64,000 nt of DNA, taken from the NCBI RefSeq assembly GCF_020524905.1, contig NZ_JAIVKI010000017.1, positions 1 through 64,000 of the forward strand, written 5' to 3'. Under the pieces are notes generated by a model that saw nothing but the letters and a program-made list of their open reading frames with translations, had not been told where the DNA came from and ran no database searches. Positions 1-7,810 of the stretch are shown here, one piece after another. Each line of letters begins with the position of its first letter. The stretch's first letter is position 1. This DNA is from Microbulbifer variabilis (GTDB lineage Bacteria > Pseudomonadota > Gammaproteobacteria > Pseudomonadales > Cellvibrionaceae). Both the position numbers and the translations under genes were made by a program.

Positions 1-2
1 CG

Positions 3-50
3 CTTAAACAGCAGACCAAGAGCGAGTCGGGGTGGGAGATCACCGAATGA
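3..50 (+). CDS. possible C-terminal end of a gene entering from the left
   Basis: The third reading frame is open from the window edge to a TGA at 48-50 and would encode a 15-residue tail ending in WEITE. It is followed by about 110 bases before the next gene, as expected of a gene end. Only the tail is visible, so no function can be given. Chance openness over so short a span is quite possible. Confidence 0.22.
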   Translation, partial: LKQQTKSESGWEITE

Positions 51-161
51 GCTATTTTTGGGTCTGAAAGACAATCTTCTTGCAGCATGAAAGTATTGCA
101 GTTATTACTTGAAACCAAGCTTTCTAAAAGATTACGTGCATAAAGAGAATTGGTGCGCATT

Positions 162-1061
162 ATGAGAAATAAAGATATTGATTTAATTAGGGATTCAGCG
201 GTTCTTCTTGAAAAAGATCATCTTCAAATGGCTAGAGACTTAATGCAGTTAGCTCATGATATGCGGCCTGAGGGGAAATTTATTAAAAAGAAGTTGGAGG
301 CCTACAATCGGGGCTTGGGGCATGTAAAGAAGTGCGAGTTAAGGCTTCAGAAGCTAGTGTCAAGTGGAGAGGTTTCCATTATTCCTGCTGGTTTTAGGTG
401 TCGCACAAAAATCGAGCTGGCTGGGAAAGTAAAGTTGAAACAGGCTAGTATGCCTTTTGATAGTGGTTTTTTTCCTCCTGAATCAATAGCCAGAATACTT
501 GAGCGAGGTGCTGTGAATCTTGAGTATCCAGATTTAAGTGGAGATAACCACACAGTTTGTGTGAAATATGAGAGAAATTATGACCCCATTCATGGGAGGG
601 GTATAAGATTTGAAAGGTCAACTTATGAAGTGATTAACGCCATATCGAAAAGTAGGGATCAGGCTGATATACATAAATATCTAGACAGTACTTTTGGTTA
701 TTACACTTTAGATATTTCAAATGTTTTTGTATTGGCACATTATAATTGGCATCAGTTTGCGAGTGTGGAAAAAAGCGGCGGCGAGTATAAGGTTGATAAA
801 AACATTGAGAATATTAATAGTATTCTCAATAAGAGGATCAATCGAATGTTTGAGTGGTGTGATTCTGCAAAGAAGATTATTTTTGTCTTTGGTGAGTTTC
901 AGGGTTATGAATACATGATGATTGACAATGATATATATCTTTTGAAAGAATTTTCTAGGTTGTCTTCTGTGCTAAAGGATAAGTTTGGGGATAAGGGTAC
1001 GATAAGAAATTTTTCCGAAGTTGATTCGGCAGAAAAAATGCTTAAAGTTTTAGACGAGTGA
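162..1061 (+). CDS. hypothetical protein, AT-rich, family not recognised
   Basis: About 300 residues, soluble, with no signal peptide or membrane span visible. The N-terminus (about 1-50) is a charged helical stretch containing the phrase HDMRPEGKFIKKKLE. Helical segments of this style are familiar from proteins of surface-polysaccharide loci, but that is only a resemblance. The middle has HGRGIRFERSTYEV, and the C-terminus alternates hydrophobic strands and charged helices (IIFVFGEFQGYEYMMI). Start choice: ATG at 162 is used. In-frame TTG (150) and GTG (153) lie just upstream, nearer an AAGAGA at 142-147, so the protein may be 3-4 residues longer. Codon use is much more AT-rich than the core genes, and an IS element lies immediately downstream, which suggests accessory DNA. 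Real gene likely; function unknown. Confidence 0.7.
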   Translation: MRNKDIDLIRDSAVLLEKDHLQMARDLMQLAHDMRPEGKFIKKKLEAYNRGLGHVKKCELRLQKLVSSGEVSIIPAGFRCRTKIELAGKVKLKQASMPFDSGFFPPESIARILERGAVNLEYPDLSGDNHTVCVKYERNYDPIHGRGIRFERSTYEVINAISKSRDQADIHKYLDSTFGYYTLDISNVFVLAHYNWHQFASVEKSGGEYKVDKNIENINSILNKRINRMFEWCDSAKKIIFVFGEFQGYEYMMIDNDIYLLKEFSRLSSVLKDKFGDKGTIRNFSEVDSAEKMLKVLDE

Positions 1062-1133
1062 ATAATTTTCGCAAAAAATTACCTAATTGCCACCCTTGCC
1101 AAGTCATATGTAGCTGTATATAAATACAGTTAT

Positions 1134-1149
1134 GGATCCTCTGAAAAAT
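1134..1149. repeat. left terminal inverted repeat of the IS5-family element
   Basis: Reads GGATCCTCTGAAAAAT. It pairs with 2286-2301 with mismatches at positions 4 and 13 of 16. It lies about 135 bases beyond the transposase stop codon. Confidence 0.7.
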
Positions 1150-1284
1150 CAGCCTTTAGCCTTGCATCAGGCTTCCTATAGCTAAAAATGCCTATTTTTT
1201 ACTCGAAACCCTACTTTCTATACATAGTTATCTCCATTTTTTCTGCCTTAGATCCGCGTTTGGCGAATTTAAGGCACACTAACC

Positions 1285-2235
1285 CTAGGCCAGCAGATAC
1301 TTTTTTCCAATTAGTAAGTTGGTAAAGCCAGCCAGCAGAAATAAGCGCTGAGAGTTTTTTTCTAATCCTCGATAGCGTACTTTGCTATACCCGAAGATAT
1401 TTTTAATATGTCGGAATGGGTGCTCTACTTTTGCCCTAACCTGCGCCTTTATTTTTTCTACCTTTCGTGACTCAGTTCGGCGCGGGCGATGCTTCAGGCG
1501 ACTATGCTTCTCTGCAATAAGCCGCTCCACATCTTTAGATTTAAGCTCTTCTCGCTTTTCTGCACCCGTGCAGCCAGAATCTCCCCAAACTCGCTTCTCT
1601 TTACCATGCAGCAATTTGCCTGTTGCAGTAATGTCATGTTTGTTAGCGGCTGTTGTGTCGAGACTATGTATGAGTCCGAGGGTGTCAGCTGTACCGATAT
1701 GCATCTTCATCCCGAAATGCCACTGATTACCTTTTTTAGTTTGGTGCATTTATGGATCGCGCTTCTTCTTTTTGTTCTTAGTTGAAGTTGGAGCGGAGAT
1801 AATAGTGGCATCTACAATGGTACCTTTACGCAGTGCCATGCCATTCTCAGCGAGGTGTTTATTAATTTCCCCAAATAGAGTTGTACTCAGCTGATTCGAC
1901 TCTAATAAGTGGCGAAAGTTAAGAATCGTTGTCTCATCGGGAATTGGACCGCTCAGAGTCAACCCGGCAAAGTTACGCATGGATTCAATCTCAAATAGCG
2001 CATCTTCCATAGCCGGATCACTGAGATTGTAAAACAGCTGCATACAATGAATGCGCAGCATGACACTCAATGGATAAGGCTGCCGGCCACGCTTACCCCG
2101 TGGATAACAAGGCGCTATTTGAGCTTCTAGTCGCTCCCATGGGATGAGGGCATTCATCTGAGAAAGAAACTTCTCTCGGCGAGTTATACGACGCTTGAGG
2201 TTGTATTCTGCTTCGGCAAAGGTGACTTGGAGCAT
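1285..2235 (-). pseudogene. IS5-family transposase split by an in-frame TAA
   Basis: Two open stretches, 2235-1750 and 1749-1285, are in the same reading frame and separated only by TAA at 1752-1750. The text reads KKKKRDP-stop-MHQTKKGNQW, where intact relatives usually have a Glu codon joining the same motifs (family knowledge), so GAA to TAA is the simplest explanation. The first half carries the IS5 N-terminal domain and the first catalytic Asp (TIVDATIISAP). The second half carries the second Asp (WGDSGC) and the Glu motif (VEHPFRHIKNIFGY). An ATG follows the stop directly, so re-initiation is possible, but the catalytic Asp would then be on a separate chain. Together the halves would make about 316 residues, a normal length. 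Confidence 0.85.
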
Positions 2236-2267
2236 GATCTATCGTAGCCTTGACGGATAGCCTAATA

Positions 2268-2474
2268 CTACCAAATTGACTGGGAATTATTCAGAGGTTC
2301 CCTAGGACGTCCGTTAGACAGAATGAAACCTTTTTCGATAAAGTTGAAGACACCTTGATCTGATTTTTTGTTCAGAGCTCTCCATAGATCCAGGGGTGTT
2401 TCACCGTCAGAGTAAGAGTCTGCTTTTCCCTTCGCAATTAATATTTCTTTTAAAACTTTTATGGTCACTTCCAC
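2268..2474 (-). pseudogene. ankyrin-repeat-like gene fragment truncated by the IS
   Basis: 68 codons from a GTG at 2474 (a second GTG at 2468 sits better behind GGAGG). The segment DGETPLDLWRAL followed by GVFNFIEKGFILS looks like one ankyrin repeat. The last ten residues, EPLNNSQSIW, and the stop are encoded inside the insertion sequence (2301-2268). The native reading frame was therefore cut at 2302 by the insertion, and the original C-terminal part is gone. No obvious continuation appears on the other side of the element. Confidence 0.55.
2286..2301. repeat. right terminal inverted repeat of the IS5-family element
   Basis: The reverse complement reads GGAACCTCTGAATAAT, the inverted partner of 1134-1149. 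It is 51 bases upstream of the transposase start and is followed outward by CTAG. Confidence 0.75.
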
Positions 2475-2691
2475 CTCCGATGTTGAAGGCTTAGGGCGAT
2501 TAGAAGATTTGGTTTAAAGTTTATCAAAACCTTTTATCACCGTTTCCTTGTTGCTAGGCGCCGCCTATGTGAGGATCATTTAACTAAGTTAACGCAGAAT
2601 AATATTGTTGAGCGGTGATGGTTGCAAATACGTAGCTATACAGGAAGAGAGTGTTTGTGCCAGTTCGATAAAAGCATTGTGGGTCGAATAA

Positions 2692-2716
2692 AAAAGCGGG
2701 CATAAAGCCCGCTTTT
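2692..2716 (-). terminator. intrinsic terminator of gcvP
   Basis: A perfect 10-bp stem (AAAAGCGGGC with GCCCGCTTTT) and 5-base loop, 26 bases after the gcvP stop. On the minus strand it runs into CTTTTTTATTC. The A-rich side also makes it usable from the plus strand. Confidence 0.85.
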
Positions 2717-2742
2717 AAATCCACCTGTGAGAGCGTTGGATT

Positions 2743-5634
2743 TTACTCCGCGTAGCTCTCGATCGGCGGGCAGGAGCAGATCAGGTTGCGATCGCCGTAT
2801 ACGTTGTCGATACGGTTAGCAGCTGGCCACACCTTGTGCTCTTTCAGCCACGCCGCCGGGCGTGCAGCGATATCGCGGGAGTAGCTGTGGGTCCACTCGT
2901 CGCTCATCACGTCCTCAAGGGTATGAGGGGCATTGTGCAGTGGGTTGTCTTCAGGGGTGTACTTACCGCTGGTGACATCTTCCACTTCCTGGCGAATCGT
3001 GGCCATGGCCTCGATAAAGCGATCCAACTCACCTTTAGATTCACTCTCGGTAGGCTCAATCATCAGGGTGCCGGCTACCGGGAAGGACATGGTGGGGGAG
3101 TGGAAACCGAAGTCCATCAGGCGCTTGGCGATATCTTCCTCGGTGATGCCGCTGGCTTCTTTAAGTGGGCGCAGATCTACCAGGCACTCGTGGGCAACAA
3201 AGCCATTGGTGCCGGTGTAGAGCAGGGAGTAGTGCTCGCTCAGTTTCTTGGCGACGTAATTGGCATTCAGGATAGCCATTTCGGTGGCCTGCTTCATGCC
3301 CTGCCTACCCATCATGCGGATATACATCCAGCTGATCGGCAGGATGCTGGCGGAGCCCCAGGGAGCGGCGGAGATAGTGCCGTTATCCACATTGGTTTCC
3401 GGCACTTCAGTGACCGGGTGGCCTGCCAGGTAGGGTTTCAGGTGTTCGCCCACAGCAATCGGGCCCATACCGGGGCCGCCACCACCGTGGGGAATACAGA
3501 AAGTTTTGTGCAGGTTCAGGTGAGATACGTCACCGCCGAATTGGCCCGGAGCCGCGACGCCGATCAAGGCATTCATGTTGGCGCCGTCGATATAAACCTG
3601 GCCGCCAACCTGGTGCACCAGATCGCAAACTTCGCGGATACCTTCCTCGAACACCCCGTGGGTGGATGGGTAGGTGACCATCAGCGCGGCAACGCGATCG
3701 CCGTGTTCTTCGATTTTGGCTTTCAGGTCTTCGATATCCACATTGCCTTTATCATCACAGGCAACCACAACCACTTTCATGCTCACCATCATGGCCGAAG
3801 CCGGGTTGGTGCCGTGGGCCGAGGCGGGGATCAGACAGATATCGCGCTGGCTCTCGCCCTTCGCTTCGAAGTACTTCTTGATGGCAACCAGGCCGGCGTA
3901 CTCGCCTTGGGAACCGGCGTTGGGCTGCAGGCTCACGGCATCGTATCCGGTACAGGCCGCCAGCATCTGTTGCAGCTGGCGGAACATTTCCGCGTAACCT
4001 TCCGCTTGGTCTGCCGGCGCGAAGGGGTGCAGCTTGCCGAATTCGGGCCAGGTGACCGGGATCATCTCGGCTGTGGCGTTCAGCTTCATGGTGCAGGAGC
4101 CCAGGGGAATCATGGAGTGATTTAGGGCGATATCCTTGGCTTCCAGAGACTTGAGGTAGCGCAGCATCTCGGTCTCGGAGTGATAGGTGTTGAACACTGG
4201 GTGAGTCAGGAATTCGGTATCGCGCACCAGGGAAGCGGGCACACCCAGGGAGCCCTTGCTGGCAAGTTCACTGTCCAGGGCGTGCAGGTCGATGCTGTGC
4301 TCGGTGCCGATAAAGGCGTTGATCAGGTCGGACACATCCTGCAGCGTGGCGGTTTCGCTCAAGCTCACACCCAGGGCATCTTCACCAACCTTACGCAGGT
4401 TGATCTCGGCGATTAGGGCGCGCTGGTAGATCTCTTCCTGCTTGACGCCAACAGTCACAGTCACAGTATCGAACCAGCTGTCGTGGGCCAGATTAAAGCC
4501 TTCTCGTTGCAGGGCGGAAGCGAGGATATCTGCCAGGCGCTGGATGCGGGCAGCGATGGTTTTCAGGCCTTCGGGGCCGTGATAAATCGCATAGAAAGCG
4601 CTCATTACCGCCAGCAGTACCTGGGAAGTACAGATATTGGAGTTGGCCTTCTCGCGGCGAATATGCTGTTCGCGGGTCTGCATGGCCATGCGCAGTGCGC
4701 GCTTGCCTTTGCTGTCGACGGAAACGCCGATAATACGGCCTGGTGCAGAGCGCTTGTAAGCTTCGCGGAAGGCGAAGAAACCGGCGTGGGGACCACCGTA
4801 GCCCATAGGAATACCGAATCGCTGGTTGCAGCCAACGACTACGTCCGCTCCCATATCACCCGGTGCTCTCAAGGCTACCAGGCTCATCAGGTCGGCGGCC
4901 ACGGTTACCAGGGCGTTGGCTTCGTGCACCTTGGCGATAATATCTGTCAGGTCGCGTACACGGCCGGTACTGCCGGGGTATTGCAGCAGCGCGCCGAACA
5001 GCTCGGCGGGAATATCTTTTTCCACATCGCCCACAACCACTTCGAAGCCGAAGTGTTCGGCGCGGGTCTTAACTACGGCAATGGTCTGCGGGTGGCAGTC
5101 CTGGTCCACAAAGTAGACATTGGACTTGTTGCGTTTGGCCTGACGTTTACACATGGCCATAGCTTCCGCTGCGGCGGTGCCCTCATCCAACATGGAGGCA
5201 TTGGCCAGTTCCATGCCGGTGAGATCCATGATCATCTGCTGGAAGTTCAGCAGGCCTTCCAGGCGCCCCTGGGCAATTTCAGGCTGGTATGGGGTATAGG
5301 CTGTGTACCAACCCGGGTTTTCCAGCACGTTGCGCAGGATCACATTGGGGGTAATGGTGTCGTGGTAGCCCATACCAATAAAGGTACGATAGATCTTGTT
5401 GCGCGCCGCGATATCTTTCAGCTCCGCGAGGGCCTCAACTTCATTGATCGCATCGGCCAGGTCCAGCTCATCGGTCTTGCGAATGGCTTCGGGCACAGTT
5501 TTCTCGATCAGCTCGTCGAGGCTGGCAACTCCGAGGGTTTCCAGCATGGCCTCTACCTGCTTGGCATCGGGGCCAATATGGCGATGGATAAAGGCGTCGT
5601 GTTGTTCCAACTGCTGCAGCGATGGTTGGGTCAT
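2743..5634 (-). CDS. gcvP: glycine dehydrogenase (decarboxylating), P-protein of the glycine cleavage system
   Basis: The PLP enzyme that decarboxylates glycine and passes the aminomethyl group to lipoylated H-protein in the cytosol. From ATG 5634 it gives 963 residues, close to the 957 of E. coli. The frame stays open 73 codons upstream, but that extension is Arg/Pro-rich and unlike the family, whereas [27 protein letters not shown] N-termini are standard. Visible family marks are [15 protein letters not shown] near the N-terminus, the Gly-rich region of each half of this pseudo-dimer, and the PLP lysine in [18 protein letters not shown] (about residue 710). gcvT and gcvH are not adjacent in the window, so gcvP stands alone here. 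A strong terminator follows. No glycine riboswitch was recognised upstream. Confidence 0.97.
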   Translation of the reverse strand: MTQPSLQQLEQHDAFIHRHIGPDAKQVEAMLETLGVASLDELIEKTVPEAIRKTDELDLADAINEVEALAELKDIAARNKIYRTFIGMGYHDTITPNVILRNVLENPGWYTAYTPYQPEIAQGRLEGLLNFQQMIMDLTGMELANASMLDEGTAAAEAMAMCKRQAKRNKSNVYFVDQDCHPQTIAVVKTRAEHFGFEVVVGDVEKDIPAELFGALLQYPGSTGRVRDLTDIIAKVHEANALVTVAADLMSLVALRAPGDMGADVVVGCNQRFGIPMGYGGPHAGFFAFREAYKRSAPGRIIGVSVDSKGKRALRMAMQTREQHIRREKANSNICTSQVLLAVMSAFYAIYHGPEGLKTIAARIQRLADILASALQREGFNLAHDSWFDTVTVTVGVKQEEIYQRALIAEINLRKVGEDALGVSLSETATLQDVSDLINAFIGTEHSIDLHALDSELASKGSLGVPASLVRDTEFLTHPVFNTYHSETEMLRYLKSLEAKDIALNHSMIPLGSCTMKLNATAEMIPVTWPEFGKLHPFAPADQAEGYAEMFRQLQQMLAACTGYDAVSLQPNAGSQGEYAGLVAIKKYFEAKGESQRDICLIPASAHGTNPASAMMVSMKVVVVACDDKGNVDIEDLKAKIEEHGDRVAALMVTYPSTHGVFEEGIREVCDLVHQVGGQVYIDGANMNALIGVAAPGQFGGDVSHLNLHKTFCIPHGGGGPGMGPIAVGEHLKPYLAGHPVTEVPETNVDNGTISAAPWGSASILPISWMYIRMMGRQGMKQATEMAILNANYVAKKLSEHYSLLYTGTNGFVAHECLVDLRPLKEASGITEEDIAKRLMDFGFHSPTMSFPVAGTLMIEPTESESKGELDRFIEAMATIRQEVEDVTSGKYTPEDNPLHNAPHTLEDVMSDEWTHSYSRDIAARPAAWLKEHKVWPAANRIDNVYGDRNLICSCPPIESYAE

Positions 5635-6256
5635 AAACTTCGTTCCTGTAGTCGCAGGGAGTCGTCGCGGTGCGCGCGCGGTTAAAAATAGCACCTGGCC
5701 TCGGTACCGCTTTTCCTTTGGAAAGCCTCGGGCCTCCGCGTTGCGGATAGGCGAGGGTAACGCTTGGGAAGATCGGTCTGGTAGCGGCCCCACAGGCGGA
5801 ATACGGAGTCTGCAGGGAAGCTGGGCCATAGCGGCAGGCGCGCATCTTAGCAACCGTTGCGGGTGTGGGCAATCTGCGGGATTTGAACGAGGAAACTGCT
5901 AAATTTGGGCGTAAAAAGTGGGTTAAATCCTGTGAGATGGGGGTTGGGGGGATTTTGTTCTACGTAGGACAGAGCCGACTTGGCGAAAGGTGTCAGGTTG
6001 CTGGATAGGGAAGGCAAATAAAATGGCTGTGGATAACTTTTGGAGGCGGCTGGATGTCGGTTCTGCATTGTTTTGAGGAATTGATCCCCCAGCCAGTCGA
6101 CTCATGGATTGCTGAGTAACCATCACTCGTACTTAAAGGCTGTGAATCTTTTCTGGCCTCAGGCCTATATGGGTTGCTCGTCGCATTAAAGGGATATCCC
6201 ATATATTTCAGTCCCCTGGTAATTATGAATTAATAAGTTAAATAGGCCGGTGTTTA
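5635..6256. other. 620-base intergenic region upstream of gcvP
   Basis: No convincing gene. The GC-rich half next to gcvP (5635-5860) keeps the gcvP frame open, but the translation is not family-like. It may be the 5' leader. The rest is AT-richer and contains short open frames only. No conserved riboswitch core or tRNA was recognised. Confidence 0.5.
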
Positions 6257-6634
6257 ATGGGTAAGTGTGGATTGCTGCTTACTATCGATGAAAAATACAG
6301 GATAGGTATTGAAAAAGTGAAGGGCGTTGATTCCTGCAAAATTACGCCTTTACAGTATTTTTTGTCCGACAAGGAAGTTAAAGAAAACCCCTCTGGTTAT
6401 CTCAGGGAAGGGGAGCATCAGGTGATAGCAAAGCTGCGCCGTATTAAGCTGGTCGAGGACCTGGCTAAACTAGGCCTTCTGCTAGGGAGTCCAGCACCAG
6501 AATTTGCATATTACATAATTGCTGGACAGCCTAGTGCTTTCGACTTTCCCGAAACCTTATATTATGAAATTCGCCATACTTTTGAGGATATGGGGTGGGA
6601 ATATACTGGATGCCCACTTGATTCATGTGATTGA
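6257..6634 (+). CDS. small hypothetical protein
   Basis: 125 residues, cytosolic by appearance. The N-terminal half is mixed (GLLLTIDEKYRIGIEKVKGV). A basic helix follows (IAKLRRIKLVEDLAKLGLLLG), and then an aromatic C-terminal part (FPETLYYEIRHTFEDMGWEYTGC). No family was recognised. ATG 6257 has only a weak ribosome site. Codon use is AT-rich like the neighbouring J-domain cluster, to which it is convergent across a hairpin at 6703-6753. Probably a real accessory gene. Confidence 0.55.
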   Translation: MGKCGLLLTIDEKYRIGIEKVKGVDSCKITPLQYFLSDKEVKENPSGYLREGEHQVIAKLRRIKLVEDLAKLGLLLGSPAPEFAYYIIAGQPSAFDFPETLYYEIRHTFEDMGWEYTGCPLDSCD

Positions 6635-6702
6635 GCAATGTTGGCGGTAATAGTTGAAGAAACTATCTTTTGAACTGACTAGTATTAATTTGGAGGATTC
6701 GC

Positions 6703-6753
6703 ATTTGATCTGACAGAACATTGCTTTATATGTAGCTAACTATCAGATCAAAT
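6703..6753. repeat. perfect 11-bp inverted repeat between convergent genes
   Basis: ATTTGATCTGA at 6703-6713 and TCAGATCAAAT at 6743-6753, with a 29-base spacer, lie 28 bases before the end of the minus-strand DUF1266 gene. No clear T-run follows on either strand, so it is a hairpin or protein site rather than a standard terminator. Confidence 0.5.
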
Positions 6754-6780
6754 TTAAACTGCTACAGTCTGTGCGTCAGT

Positions 6781-7476
6781 TTAGCGAGAGTTATTGGATA
6801 AGTCCAAGTTCCAGTCCAGCGAATTCCAAGGGCTTTTAGAATCACCTGTGAGCCCTCTGACCATTTCCATTGCATCTTTGGCAAAGAACTCGGAAGCATC
6901 CTTACGCCAATACTGCCGGCCAGCGATGTAACTTAAGCCAAAGCTATACCAGCTGTCATAGGATTTTTGTACTCTGAGAGCAACCTGATGTATCTTCTCC
7001 CAGGCCTCATCTTCTGTGAGTACACCCGTAGTGGCTCCCCAGCGACAAATTGAAACGTACCGACCATCATCCCAGGCACCGATGCCGCCGATTCTTAAAG
7101 TATGGCGATAATTTCTTACTATTTTAAGACAGTTTTGTCTATCAGTATCATGTGAACAGGCTGCTATCAATGCACTGATCGAGCTCTCTGACAATGCATT
7201 TAAATGATTTTGAATCTGCATATAAGAATGGTTATGACCTTCTTTCAATAACCATTCCAGCATATCGAGGTACTCTTCGCGAGATTCTATTCCCCAATCA
7301 CGCTTCATCATGTGCTTAAGTCCTGCGATTACCTTTTCACTTCTGACACCTGATTGATACAGTGTGTCATGCCGTTTTCCATTCATTTCCGTGAGCAGAG
7401 AACTAACGCCTAGCCCCCAAAGTTGAGCATCTGACAAGTTATCAGGGTTATAAGTATGCGCTCTATTATTATCCAT
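6781..7476 (-). CDS. DUF1266 family protein (YbeR/YbeU-like)
   Basis: 231 residues, no signal or membrane segment. Family-type pattern: an N-terminal SDAQLWGLGVSSLL helix, then KRDWGIESREEYLDMLEWLLKEGH (about 75-100), then AWDDGRYVSICRWGATTGVLTEDEAW (about 133-160) and a Tyr/Trp-rich end. The biochemical role is unknown. Its start overlaps the TPR gene upstream by 8 bases, so the two are probably translated together. In E. coli, DUF1266 genes ybeR and ybeU sit beside TPR/Sel1 genes and the J-domain genes djlB and djlC. The same three ingredients are gathered here. Confidence 0.8.
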   Translation of the reverse strand: MDNNRAHTYNPDNLSDAQLWGLGVSSLLTEMNGKRHDTLYQSGVRSEKVIAGLKHMMKRDWGIESREEYLDMLEWLLKEGHNHSYMQIQNHLNALSESSISALIAACSHDTDRQNCLKIVRNYRHTLRIGGIGAWDDGRYVSICRWGATTGVLTEDEAWEKIHQVALRVQKSYDSWYSFGLSYIAGRQYWRKDASEFFAKDAMEMVRGLTGDSKSPWNSLDWNLDLSNNSR

Positions 7477-7810
7477 GTTCGCTATTCCTTCTATTTTTCA
7501 TGCTCTCGATGCCGCTGATGTATTCTGCTACGTCGTCTGGATTTCCGTCGGCAGCCAAGAATGCTTCCATCGCATGCTCAGCATTTTCAAGATTGTCGAC
7601 TTTGCAGGCAACTTCAATCCACTCCAGGGCAGCACTCTTGAGCTTGGTGTTGTAAGAAAGGGCTTTTTCAAATGCAGTCATTGCCTCATCAAAAATGCCT
7701 AGTTGGTTTTGACAAGTGCCTAGGCGGTACCAAGCTAAAGCGAAATCGTGTTTTGAACGTAGAACCACCTTTAGGTCTTTAGCTGCAGCGCTATAATCTT
7801 TCGCAGACAT
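7469..7810 (-). CDS. TPR protein, probably the detached 3' part of the J-domain gene
   Basis: 113 residues containing about three tetratricopeptide units, the clearest being FALAWYRLGTCQNQLGIFDEAMTAFEKAL. Its ATG (7810-7808) overlaps the upstream stop as TAATG, so coupled translation is possible. However, the same frame continues open upstream of the ATG, reading LDRKEWHSYSIRSLLL just before MSAKDYSAAAKDL. Joined, these form a textbook TPR that continues the repeat interrupted at the end of the J-domain gene. The two reading frames therefore look like one gene broken near 7850-7860. The end overlaps the DUF1266 gene by 8 bases. Confidence 0.7.
   Translation of the reverse strand: MSAKDYSAAAKDLKVVLRSKHDFALAWYRLGTCQNQLGIFDEAMTAFEKALSYNTKLKSAALEWIEVACKVDNLENAEHAMEAFLAADGNPDDVAEYISGIESMKNRRNSEHG

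Larger units (their letters stand above)
1134..2301 (-). mobile_element. IS5-family insertion sequence, about 1.17 kb, probably inactive
   Basis: A minus-strand DDE transposase lies between imperfect terminal inverted repeats. The left end at 1134-1149 (GGATCCTCTGAAAAAT) matches the inverted right end at 2286-2301 (GGAACCTCTGAATAAT) at 14 of 16 positions. The length suits the IS5 family. The base quartet outside the right end is CTAG (2302-2305), the YTAR-type target known for this family. The left flank is TTAT, so no matching target duplication is present. The element cuts into a gene on its right side. Confidence 0.85.

Noticed and set aside
2836..4125. 429-codon plus-strand open frame (and a 400-codon one at 4483-5685) inside gcvP
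   Set aside because: Antisense to a clearly conserved gene; the translations are low-complexity (Gly/His/Val/Gln-rich) without family features. Long mirror frames are usual in GC-rich genes.
5635..5860. Glycine riboswitch or N-terminal extension of GcvP
   Set aside because: The conserved glycine-aptamer core was not found on the minus strand, and the extra 73 codons are unlike any P-protein N-terminus.
7475..7702. 75-codon plus-strand frame opposite the TPR gene
   Set aside because: Lies wholly within the TPR coding region, without signals of its own.
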